Below are positions 1 to 5,574 of a DNA stretch of 6,393 nucleotides, piece by piece. Where the stretch lies: contig JBPCTR010000079.1 of NCBI GenBank assembly GCA_051011575.1, forward strand, positions 1 to 6,393. Direction: 5' to 3'. The notes beneath the pieces are model-generated. The model was not told where the DNA came from and ran no database searches. It saw only the letters and a list, made by a program, of their open reading frames with translations. The DNA comes from SHLQ01 sp051011575 (GTDB lineage Bacteria > Actinomycetota > Acidimicrobiia > Acidimicrobiales > SHLQ01). Numbering within the stretch: the first letter of the stretch is position 1; every line of letters starts with the position of its first letter. The translations under genes were made by a program, and so were the position numbers.

Positions 1-630
1 GTCGAGCTGTGCCCAGGACTCCTCGGGTGGCGTTCCGGTCCACGCGTCCCATTCCAGATTGCCCGTCGCGGTTACCGGGTCGCCGGTCGTATCGATGGTC
101 ACACCGTTGGTGGTCAACGCCTGCATCGCCGTGATCCCCGCCTTGGGCAGCGAGAGGCTCTCACGATTGTTTCCGTCGATGTCACCGATGATCCACGTCG
201 ACAGGACAGGGACGGGACTTGCCGGATCACCGGCCGCGTAGAACTCCCACTGGACCTGGGCTGACATCGCCGAGCCACCCGAGCGTCGGATGATGAAACT
301 GGCGTCGTCACTCGTGCTGTTCTCGAACTCCATCGTGCCGCCGCTGATCACCTGAAGCGTCGCCCGGGCGTCGATCGACTGCCCGTCGACGTCACCGACC
401 GCGGCGTACGTGGCCGTGGCCCCGATCGTGGTTGTTTCTGTCTCCACGGTCGCACCCGTCGGATTTGGGAACGAAAGGGGGACGACCCCAGCGGATCCGA
501 CCGAACCGCAGCCGCTCGGCGCGTCGGCCGAAAGTGGCGTCTCGTCGACGATGGCGGTACCGATCGCCGCGAGCGCGATCACGACCACGAGTGCGATCGC
601 TCGCTTCAGGATTCCGCCCAGTTCCGCCAT
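1..630 (-). CDS. Secreted beta-rich protein, partial (3' end beyond left edge)
   Basis: An open frame of 210 codons runs from an ATG at 630 to the left edge without a stop, so the C-terminus is missing. An in-frame TGA lies eight codons upstream (652-654), and GGCGGAG about 9 bases before the ATG is a good ribosome binding site, so the start is firm. The N-terminus is a signal peptide or membrane anchor: K9-R10, then a hydrophobic run at 11-27 (AIALVVVIALAAIGTAI), with a possible cleavage site near L33-S34-A35. The rest is rich in Thr, Ser, Val, Gly and Asp, with phrases such as VGDVDGQS, VQWEFY and WIIGDIDGN, which suggests an extracellular beta-sandwich or adhesin-like protein. I do not recognise a named family. 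It is divergent from the response regulator at 801. Function is unknown; secretion is likely. Confidence 0.72.
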   Translation of the reverse strand, partial: MAELGGILKRAIALVVVIALAAIGTAIVDETPLSADAPSGCGSVGSAGVVPLSFPNPTGATVETETTTIGATATYAAVGDVDGQSIDARATLQVISGGTMEFENSTSDDASFIIRRSGGSAMSAQVQWEFYAAGDPASPVPVLSTWIIGDIDGNNRESLSLPKAGITAMQALTTNGVTIDTTGDPVTATGNLEWDAWTGTPPEESWAQLD

Positions 631-800
631 GCTCTTCGACTCCGCCAGGTGTCACGCGGTCGGGTCCGCCCCGACTCAACGCTTCGGTCGGCCGTCCGTT
701 CCGCTCCTCAAGGATTCAGACCGAACCGCGATCGAAAATGGGCTCGATGACCCAGCTTCAACAAGGCGCGCCCCCCATTCTGCGGCTAGGTTTCGTTGGC

Positions 801-1433
801 GTGGCGACGGCGAGCCGGATCATGATCGTCGAGGACCATGGCCTGCTCCTCGATTCACTGGTTGCCGCGCTCGACAACGTGACCGATCTCAAGGTTGTCG
901 CTGCGGTCCAGTCGCTCGAAGCATTCATCGATGCGTTTTCCGACGCGGAGCCCGATGTGGTCGTCACCGATCTCGATCTCGGCGGTGACTCCGGGATCCG
1001 AGTGGCAGAGCACGCGCGAGAACGGACCGAAGCCCGCGTTCTGTTCATGACCGGCCGCGGCGACAAGCTCGGGGTCGAGGCCGCGATCGCTACTGGATCG
1101 GCCGGTTTCGTCAGCAAGAACGCGCCCCTCGGAGATCTCGTCGATGCCATCCGGACCGTCGCCGGAGGTGCGGCCGTATTCCCTGCAGAGCTGCTGCAGC
1201 AGGTAATCGGCGCCGACGCGACGGGAGTGGGCGCAACGCTCACCGAACGCGAGCTCGAAGTGCTCTCGCTTCTGGCGCAGGGAAGGAACGCCGCCGAGAT
1301 CGCTGAATCGCTCGTCGTGTCGGTTCACACCGCCCGCAACCATGTGAGGGCCATCCTGTCGAAGATCCACGCGCGGTCGCAGCTCGAAGCTGTGGTGATC
1401 GGCGTGCGGGAAGGTCTCGTCCAGATCACCTGA
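801..1433 (+). CDS. NarL/LuxR-family response regulator
   Basis: A cytoplasmic two-component transcription regulator of about 210 residues, the usual family length. The receiver domain (about 5-125) has the acidic pair E11-D12 in IVEDH, the phospho-acceptor D57 in VVVTDLDL, the switch threonine T84 and the conserved lysine K106. The C-terminal GerE/LuxR helix-turn-helix (about 146-206) starts with LTERELEVLSLLAQGRNAAEIA and includes the recognition helix VHTARNHVRAILSKI. I chose GTG 801 because it places beta-1 (RIMIVED) at the normal distance from the N-terminus. ATG 738 is in frame and would add 21 residues with no family counterpart; the ribosome binding site is weak for both. Phosphorylation should promote DNA binding; target genes are unknown. 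No sensor kinase is adjacent, so it is an orphan. It is divergent from the secreted-protein gene and is followed by a strong terminator hairpin. Confidence 0.93.
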   Translation: MATASRIMIVEDHGLLLDSLVAALDNVTDLKVVAAVQSLEAFIDAFSDAEPDVVVTDLDLGGDSGIRVAEHARERTEARVLFMTGRGDKLGVEAAIATGSAGFVSKNAPLGDLVDAIRTVAGGAAVFPAELLQQVIGADATGVGATLTERELEVLSLLAQGRNAAEIAESLVVSVHTARNHVRAILSKIHARSQLEAVVIGVREGLVQIT

Positions 1434-1457
1434 CCCGGCCAACGAGGCTGAATGGCC

Positions 1458-1490
1458 GTGTACCCGACCTCCCACCGAGGTCGGGTACAC
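1458..1490 (+). terminator. Strong hairpin terminator after the response regulator
   Basis: A perfect 14-bp stem (GTGTACCCGACCTC paired with GAGGTCGGGTACAC) around the 5-base loop CCACC begins 24 bases after the TGA. No T-tract follows, which is common for actinobacterial intrinsic terminators. An operator palindrome is possible, but the position favours a terminator. Confidence 0.8.
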
Positions 1491-1588
1491 ACACCGTGAA
1501 CAGCTGCGGATCCGTCCACTGTGCTCGGCCGACTACAACTGTGGCGAATGTCCGTGCATTTTCAACCGCCAATTTCGGTCGAGTTCTA

Positions 1589-1617
1589 TGGTCAAATTTC
1601 GTCAGGCGGATTATTCT
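1589..1617 (+). promoter_or_regulatory. Possible housekeeping promoter for the CheY-like receiver
   Basis: The gap at 1491-1750 contains no convincing gene. Its only AT-rich part (about 1555-1625) holds TGGTCA at 1589-1594 and TATTCT at 1612-1617, separated by 17 bases. Each matches the sigma-70 consensus at 4 of 6 positions. Transcription would begin near 1624, giving a leader of about 125 bases before the GTG at 1751. Confidence 0.35.
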
Positions 1618-1676
1618 TTTCGCTGCCAAGATCGATGGTGGCACGCGCCCTGGCCGTGGGCCCTTCGCTGTGGGAG

Positions 1677-1740
1677 CCACCCGCGGGTGGGAACGAGGGA
1701 GATATGCGAACACTTTGTATCCACCCGCCCCAAGAGGGGG
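1677..1740 (+). promoter_or_regulatory. Structured leader around the receiver's ribosome binding site
   Basis: A perfect 14-base palindrome (CCACCCGCGGGTGG, 1677-1690) is followed by a second copy of CCACCCGC at 1721-1728. The presumed Shine-Dalgarno (AAGAGGGGG, 1732-1740) sits beside CCCC at 1728-1731, so CCCC-AAGA-GGGG can form a small hairpin hiding it. Alternatively GCGGGTGG (1683-1690) can pair with CCACCCGC (1721-1728). The sequence therefore permits two exclusive foldings. That they regulate translation is inference. Confidence 0.3.
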
Positions 1741-1750
1741 ATGAAAAACG

Positions 1751-2116
1751 GTGAGTGCCTTGGCGGGAACAACGGTCCTCGTAGTCGACGACAACCCGGA
1801 CATCAACGAGATGGTGTGCGAGGCGTTGGGGTTCGAGGGTGCGACAACGATCGCTTCGCCCGGTCTGATGGATGCACGTACTGCCGTCGACGACTGCGGT
1901 CAGCTCGACCTCGTGGTGTGTGATGTGCAACTCGCCGACGGATCGGGGCTCGACCTGATCCCATCTCTCCGCGACCGGTTCGACGAGACGGCCGTGATCA
2001 TGATCTCGGGGCGTCCGCTCGACGTCGCAGATCTTCCCGATCGAGTGCAGTTCCTCGCCAAACCCTTCACTCTTCGCGAGATCGTGGCGGCGGCCGTAGC
2101 GTCAGTGGCCGCTTGA
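1751..2116 (+). CDS. Single-domain CheY-like response regulator
   Basis: A 121-residue stand-alone receiver with no output domain. It has the acidic pair D13-D14 (VLVVDDNPD), the phospho-acceptor D58 in LVVCDVQLADGSG, the switch serine S86 in IMISGRP and the conserved K104-P105 in FLAKPF, so it should accept phosphate. The start is the GTG at 1751, preceded by a G-rich ribosome binding site (1736-1740, 10 bases away). The ATG at 1741 is in another frame. Such proteins work by protein-protein contact or as phosphate shuttles in a phosphorelay. No kinase is visible, but its 3' end overlaps by 15 bases a convergent gene for a phosphoacceptor-like helical hairpin, a possible partner. The partner and output are inference; the domain identification is firm. 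Confidence 0.92.
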   Translation: MSALAGTTVLVVDDNPDINEMVCEALGFEGATTIASPGLMDARTAVDDCGQLDLVVCDVQLADGSGLDLIPSLRDRFDETAVIMISGRPLDVADLPDRVQFLAKPFTLREIVAAAVASVAA

Positions 2117-2305
2117 GTCGGCCGAGCCCGCGGCGGCTTCGTCAAGGTCGTCGATTACGCCGCCGAGCTGGAGCGCACCCTGTCGTAGAATCCCGACCGC
2201 TCGCTCGACGTCGGGCTCATCGCCCTCCAGTGTGAGCGCGGCTGCGTAGAACGCTTGGAGCGCACCGCCGTGTAGACGCTTCGCCAACTCGCCCGGATCC
2301 ATCAC
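2102..2305 (-). CDS. Stand-alone HisKA_3-like phosphoacceptor hairpin, 67 aa
   Basis: A 67-residue protein starting at GTG 2305 or the adjacent ATG 2302; an in-frame TGA at 2327-2329 rules out a longer form. Residues 5-54 resemble the dimerisation/phosphoacceptor helices of NarX/DesK-type kinases (HisKA_3). The first helix reads ELAKRLHGGALQAFYAAALTL with H12 where the phosphorylated histidine belongs and Q17 five residues on. A turn at GDEPD (28-32) follows, then a second helix (ERAVGILRQGALQLGGVIDDL). No ATPase domain is encoded, and the Asp/Glu that normally follows the histidine is Gly13. It could be a phosphotransfer protein, a phosphatase-like partner or a decoy for a receiver. It lies 39 bases downstream of the aminotransferase on the same strand, so it may share that transcript, and it overlaps the convergent receiver gene. 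The family match is by eye. Confidence 0.62.
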   Translation of the reverse strand: MMDPGELAKRLHGGALQAFYAAALTLEGDEPDVERAVGILRQGALQLGGVIDDLDEAAAGSADSSGH

Positions 2306-2344
2306 CGATTCGACCGTACTTCTCGTTCACGGGCCATGAGCGGT

Positions 2345-3472
2345 TCAGTCGATTCGGTCGAGGACGGCGGCAAGTGAGGCGATCGTGCCATCGACGTCTC
2401 CAAGTTTGTCGAGGCCGAAGAGTCCGAGCCGAAACGTCGAGAAGTCGTCGGGCTCATCGCACATGAGCGGTACGCCACCGGCGATCTGAATCCCCTCGGC
2501 AGCGAACCTCGAGCCGTTCGTGATCGCAGGATCATCCGAGTACGAGACGACCACTCCGGGCGCTTCGAATCCGGGAGCTGCGACGCTGGGAAATCCTCGC
2601 TCGGCGAGCAGCGCTCGCACGCCATCTCCGAGCAGTTGTTGGGCCTGACGTGCTTCGGCGAACCCGAACGAAGCGGTCTCGCGCATCACGTCGCGGAAGG
2701 TTCGAAGCCCGTCGGTGGGCATCGTTGCGTGGTACGCGTGCCCGCCGTTCTCGTACGCGTGCATGATCTCGCGCCACTTGCGAAGATCACACGCGAAGCT
2801 CGTGCTGGTCGTCCGGGACAGACGTTCGTGACCCCGCGCGCTGAACATCACGAGGGCGGCGCAGGGCGTTCCGCTCCATCCCTTCTGCGGGGCCGAGATG
2901 AGAACATCGACTCCAGCCGCCTCCATGTCAACCCAGATTGTGCCCGAGGCGATGCAGTCGAGCACGAAGATTCCGCCGACGGCGTGCACGGCGTCGGCGA
3001 TCGTGCGCATGTAGTCGAGGGGGAGGATCATTCCGGCTGCCGTCTCGACGTGCGGGGCGAAAACGATTGCCGGTCGTTCGGACTCGATCGCGGCCACGAC
3101 ATCCTCGACGCGCGCCGGCGCAAACGGTGATTGATACAGGTCGGCGACGCGACGGGCGGCCAACACGCTGTGCGAGGCGGCGATGGATCCCGCCTCGAGT
3201 ATCTGGGTCCACCGGTAGCTGAACCAGCCGTTACGAATGACGAGGACGTGCTGGCCCGTGGCGAACTGGCGGGCGACTGCTTCCATGCCGTAGGTACCGC
3301 CGCCGGGCACGATCGCCACCGCGTCGGCGTTGTATACCTGCCGGAGCGTTTCGGAGATGTCGGTCATGACCTCCCGGAACGCCTGCGACATGTGGTTGAC
3401 GCTGCGATCGGTGTACACCACCGAGAACTCGAGGAGTCCATCGGGATCGATGTCGGGAAGTAGTCCAGGCAT
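2345..3472 (-). CDS. Class V PLP-dependent aminotransferase (serine/alanine-glyoxylate type)
   Basis: A 375-residue cytoplasmic enzyme of full family length. It shows GGGTYGMEAVA (57-67) for cofactor phosphate binding, HVETAAGMILP (141-151), D172 in FVLDCIASG for the pyridine nitrogen and the Schiff-base lysine K197 in SAPQKGWSG. This is the fold type I, class V layout of serine-pyruvate, alanine-glyoxylate and 2-aminoethylphosphonate aminotransferases. It should move an amino group from a small amino acid to a keto acid such as glyoxylate or pyruvate; the exact substrate cannot be read from sequence. The start is ATG 3472: an in-frame TAG lies four codons upstream and AGGG sits about 7 bases before it. 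The 67-residue hairpin protein follows 39 bases downstream. Nothing else in the window suggests its pathway. Confidence 0.9.
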   Translation of the reverse strand: MPGLLPDIDPDGLLEFSVVYTDRSVNHMSQAFREVMTDISETLRQVYNADAVAIVPGGGTYGMEAVARQFATGQHVLVIRNGWFSYRWTQILEAGSIAASHSVLAARRVADLYQSPFAPARVEDVVAAIESERPAIVFAPHVETAAGMILPLDYMRTIADAVHAVGGIFVLDCIASGTIWVDMEAAGVDVLISAPQKGWSGTPCAALVMFSARGHERLSRTTSTSFACDLRKWREIMHAYENGGHAYHATMPTDGLRTFRDVMRETASFGFAEARQAQQLLGDGVRALLAERGFPSVAAPGFEAPGVVVSYSDDPAITNGSRFAAEGIQIAGGVPLMCDEPDDFSTFRLGLFGLDKLGDVDGTIASLAAVLDRID

Positions 3473-3526
3473 GCGGCGACCCTAGTTGCCGAGTCTCGGT
3501 CGCTTCGCTTCGGCGCGAGCGCGAAA

Positions 3527-3568
3527 CTGCCCCGATTCCACCTCCCGCTATGCGAGGAACCGGGGCAG
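3527..3568. repeat. Imperfect inverted repeat upstream of the aminotransferase
   Basis: CTGCCCCG (3527-3534) pairs with CGGGGCAG (3561-3568). After one A/C mismatch TTCC pairs with GGAA, giving 12 pairs around a 16-base loop. It is 55 bases upstream of the aminotransferase ATG and downstream of the sigma operon. It could be an operator, or an additional terminator. Confidence 0.45.
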
Positions 3569-3571
3569 CCG

Positions 3572-3597
3572 GCCCCTGAGCGGCAGGTATCAGGGGC
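3572..3597 (-). terminator. Probable terminator of the sigma operon, hairpin 2
   Basis: GCCCCTGA (3572-3579) and TCAGGGGC (3590-3597) form a perfect 8-bp stem with a 10-base loop, 54 bases past the last stop codon of the operon. There is no T-tract on the minus strand. It is one of three hairpins in 110 bases that could separate this operon from the aminotransferase. Confidence 0.5.
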
Positions 3598-3605
3598 GAC
3601 CGATA

Positions 3606-3636
3606 CCGACCACGTGAGCACGCCGAGGGTGGTCGG
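3606..3636 (-). terminator. Probable terminator of the sigma operon, hairpin 1
   Basis: CCGACCAC (3606-3613) and GTGGTCGG (3629-3636) form a perfect 8-bp stem around a 15-base loop, 15 bases past the stop codon of the secreted hendecad protein. Its closeness to the stop fits termination. The long loop makes it weaker than the hairpin at 1458. Confidence 0.45.
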
Positions 3637-3651
3637 CGGTCACAATGATTC

Positions 3652-4191
3652 TCAGGGCGACTTTCTGTTGACCTTCTCGGCTACTTTCTCTGCTCGTCGT
3701 TCGGCCTTTGCCGCATTACGTACGGCCTTGCGAGCCGCCTTCTCCTCGGCCCGTTCGGCGAAGCGTTCTGCCTTCTCCGGATCCGATTCTTCAAACCTGG
3801 CGACTTTGGCCGCGACCTTTGCTGCCCGCTTCTCTGCTTTGGCCGCGACCTTTGCCGCCCGCTTCTGCGCCTTTTGCTCGGCCTTCTCGGCCCAAGCTTC
3901 GACGTCTTCGATCTCGTCGTTCTCGTCGTCGCCCTGGTCGTCGAAATCCTCGCTCTTGTCATTCCCGTCGGGCTTGTTCTCACTGCGCAATCGGGCGCCG
4001 TGTTCGGCACCGATGCCGGCCGGGGACCTGCCTTCGCTCAGCGCCTCGTGAACCTCGACCGAGACCCCACCGCCGCCGGCTTCGCCATCAGAGGAGGAAT
4101 CATCGGCGAAGACCGGACCGGCGACGAGCGCCACCGCGGCTGTGGCGGCGAGGGCGGTTTTTGCAAAGGTTCGAATCATCTCGGTGTTCAT
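3652..4191 (-). CDS. Secreted protein with seven tandem 11-residue helical repeats
   Basis: A 179-residue exported protein, last gene of the sigma operon. A signal peptide covers about 1-29 (hydrophobic core 12-25, likely cleavage after VFA29). Residues 30-98 are Gly/Ser-rich and then strongly acidic (DDQGDDENDEIEDVE). Residues 101-177 split exactly into seven 11-mers, the first being AEKAEQKAQKR and the last AEKVAEKVNRK. Ala, Lys/Arg and Glu recur at fixed positions. The only helix-breaking residue is P138 in repeat 4. An 11-residue period gives about three helical turns, so a long, basic amphipathic helix or right-handed coiled coil is expected. The ATG at 4191 overlaps the previous stop (ATGA), implying translational coupling; ATG 4179 is an alternative start. 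I recognise no named family. Basic repeats beside the mixed-charge repeats of the preceding membrane protein suggest a partner or ligand for it. Confidence 0.82.
   Translation of the reverse strand: MNTEMIRTFAKTALAATAAVALVAGPVFADDSSSDGEAGGGGVSVEVHEALSEGRSPAGIGAEHGARLRSENKPDGNDKSEDFDDQGDDENDEIEDVEAWAEKAEQKAQKRAAKVAAKAEKRAAKVAAKVARFEESDPEKAERFAERAEEKAARKAVRNAAKAERRAEKVAEKVNRKSP
3805..3870 (-). repeat. Two adjacent 33-base direct repeats within the hendecad gene
   Basis: The units 3805-3837 and 3838-3870 differ at only 3 of 33 positions. They encode neighbouring 11-residue repeats, which indicates recent tandem duplication of one hendecad. Flanking 11-mers are more diverged in DNA. Confidence 0.8.
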
Positions 4192-4877
4192 TTCGAATCA
4201 GAATTCTTGCCCGCGTTCGACTTCTCATCAGCTGGTAACGCACCACCCTTACCGGGGGGTACGGCCTGCTTCGATTCTTTTTCGGCATTGGCTGCCTCGC
4301 GCGCCGCCTTCTCGGCGTCGCGTCCGGCTTTGTCGGCCTCGCGATCCGCCTCTCTGTCGGACTTGACGGCGTCCCTCTCGGACTTGTCAGCGTCCCTCTG
4401 CGCATCCCTCTCAGCCTTGTCGGCATCCTTCTGCGCATCCTTCTCGGCCTTGTCGGCATCCTTCTCGGCCTCGTCGGCGTCGAATTCGACTGGCTCGCCG
4501 ACGTCGGGGACAGGACCCTCGACCTCACCCACGATCTTCCAGGAGTCGGGTAGACCGGGCACGTCGACCACGCCGCTTGTGTGAGCACCCGCGACGCTCG
4601 CCGCAGCCATGGCGCCGCCGATGAGAATCTTCACGCCGACCGCTCCCACGGCGGCCGCCACCTTTGCGCCCGCGCCGAAACGTCGACGCTCGTCGTCGGT
4701 GACCGCCGGAATTCGGCCCACGCCAACAAATTCCCGCAGCGCCGCGCTGGGAACGACGGGGGGAAGGTCCGCAGATTCGGCGCGGAGTTGATCAGCGAAG
4801 TGCGCGACCGCGTCGCGGTCTTCGCCGGAAAGAGCTCGAAGGAACATGTCGGTTGAGGAAACGTCTGATTCGGTCAC
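4188..4877 (-). CDS. Probable membrane anti-sigma factor with extracytoplasmic hendecad domain
   Basis: A 229-residue single-pass membrane protein between the sigma gene and the secreted hendecad gene. Residues 10-55 are a helical, charged cytoplasmic segment (FLRALSGEDRDAVAHFADQL) of the kind that binds sigma factors; I see no HxxxCxxC zinc motif. A hydrophobic segment at about 71-97 spans the membrane. A linker with several prolines (100-132, with W113) leads to a charged helix at 133-205. From D140 this divides into six 11-mers, beginning DADKAEKDAQK, DADKAERDAQR and DADKSERDAVK. The tail is Gly/Pro/Ser-rich. It starts at a GTG whose last two bases begin the sigma stop codon (GTGA), and it ends in ATGA with the next gene. 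The anti-sigma role is inferred from position, topology and coupling, not from a recognised domain. Confidence 0.75.
   Translation of the reverse strand: MTESDVSSTDMFLRALSGEDRDAVAHFADQLRAESADLPPVVPSAALREFVGVGRIPAVTDDERRRFGAGAKVAAAVGAVGVKILIGGAMAAASVAGAHTSGVVDVPGLPDSWKIVGEVEGPVPDVGEPVEFDADEAEKDADKAEKDAQKDADKAERDAQRDADKSERDAVKSDREADREADKAGRDAEKAAREAANAEKESKQAVPPGKGGALPADEKSNAGKNSDSK
4383..4469 (-). repeat. 33-base tandem repeats encoding hendecads
   Basis: Units at 4383-4415 and 4416-4448 match at 28 of 33 positions, and a third partial unit continues to 4469. They encode successive DADKAE-type 11-mers of the anti-sigma-like protein. The array could change copy number by slippage or recombination in steps of one 11-mer without losing frame. 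Confidence 0.75.
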
Positions 4878-5476
4878 AAGGGTGCGGCCTCCGACCGAAC
4901 ATTTCTGGCGATCGTCCGGAATGCCCGACGCTGGAGCGCCTTCACCGCGCCAACGCGCTTCCCCATCACCTGGGCGATCGCTTCGATGGTGAGGTCGCCC
5001 ACGATGCGAAGCACAACGACCTCGCGCTGCTCAGCTGTCACGAGCGCCAGCTGCTCGGCGACCCATTCGTTGCCGAGCCAGCCGAGTCCTTCGTTCTCCG
5101 CATCGCCGACCAGCGCCGTCGCCGACTGTTCGGAGGCGGATTCGTCAAAGACCTCCTGGACCCGGCGCTCGCGCTTGCGGTGTTCATCGATCACGAGGTT
5201 TCGCGCCATGGTGAATACCCACGCCCGGAACTGGACCTCTCCCCCGTCGAACCGCGCCAGGTTGGTGAACGTCTTGAGCAGAACGTCGTTGACCAAACCC
5301 TCGGGGTCAGCCGCACCCCTAAGGCGCGCGAAGTGATGCACCGGTCCGCTCAGGGCCCGGAAGATCTGTTCGAACGCTTCGGCTTCTCCGGCCCGGGCGC
5401 GGGCGAACACGACCTCGAACGATGGCGTGTAGTCGCGGCGCGACCCCGCCGGCGGTGCTCCATCTTCGCCCGGCAC
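4874..5476 (-). CDS. ECF-type RNA polymerase sigma factor
   Basis: A sigma-70 family factor with only regions 2 and 4, about 200 residues, normal for the ECF group. Region 2 (about 24-105) carries FRAWVFTMARNLVIDEHRKR (83-102), the part that melts and reads the -10 element. Region 4 (about 143-191) reads LTIEAIAQVMGKRVGAVKAL in its helix-turn-helix, which contacts the -35 element. The chosen start is GTG 5476. The frame stays open to TTG 5599, with an ATG at 5557, but that extra N-terminus is not family-like and would run into the divergent gene at 5575; the ribosome binding site is weak for all choices. It is the first gene of a three-gene operon and overlaps the next by 4 bases, the usual sigma/anti-sigma arrangement. 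It should be held inactive by the membrane protein until a signal arrives. The regulon is unknown. Confidence 0.9.
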   Translation of the reverse strand: MPGEDGAPPAGSRRDYTPSFEVVFARARAGEAEAFEQIFRALSGPVHHFARLRGAADPEGLVNDVLLKTFTNLARFDGGEVQFRAWVFTMARNLVIDEHRKRERRVQEVFDESASEQSATALVGDAENEGLGWLGNEWVAEQLALVTAEQREVVVLRIVGDLTIEAIAQVMGKRVGAVKALQRRAFRTIARNVRSEAAPL

Positions 5477-5574
5477 CTTCGAGGTATCGGCACTGAGACT
5501 GGGCCGGTGTAGCAGATCCCGGCCGCCGCGAAATACCTCGGTGTGACAGGGTTCCATGCAGGAATGGGTATTCG
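5477..5574. promoter_or_regulatory. Divergent intergenic region, sigma operon / selenoprotein
   Basis: These 98 bases separate the assumed sigma start from the ATG of the peroxiredoxin-like gene and must hold promoters for both unless the sigma gene starts further upstream. AGGAATGG at 5560-5567 serves as ribosome binding site for the ATG at 5575. I find no clear -35/-10 pair in either direction. Confidence 0.4.

Noticed and set aside
659..675. GTCGGG/CCCGAC hairpin between the divergent genes as an operator or terminator
   Set aside because: A 6-bp stem with a 5-base loop is expected by chance in DNA this GC-rich, and its place gives no clear role.
432..800. Long N-terminal extension of the NarL-type regulator frame
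   Set aside because: The added residues are Arg/Pro/Ser-rich without domain character and overlap the antisense 5' end of the secreted-protein gene, which has a signal peptide and a good ribosome binding site.
3805..4469. Tandem 33-base repeats as a CRISPR array
   Set aside because: The units are directly adjacent with no spacers and encode in-frame 11-residue protein repeats.
3708..4584. Long plus-strand open frames opposite the hendecad and anti-sigma genes
   Set aside because: They are Arg/Pro- or Ser/Ala/Phe-rich mirror images of the repetitive minus-strand genes. The minus frames have a signal peptide, a membrane segment and coupled stop/start overlaps.
4853..5512. Plus-strand 219-residue frame opposite the sigma gene
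   Set aside because: The opposite strand encodes clear sigma regions 2 and 4; this is a high-GC antisense frame.
5528..5555. GGAACC on the minus strand as an ECF -35 element for autoregulation
   Set aside because: GGAACC at 5550-5555 matches the ECF -35 consensus, but 16-17 bases downstream there is no CGT- or GTC-type -10 element.
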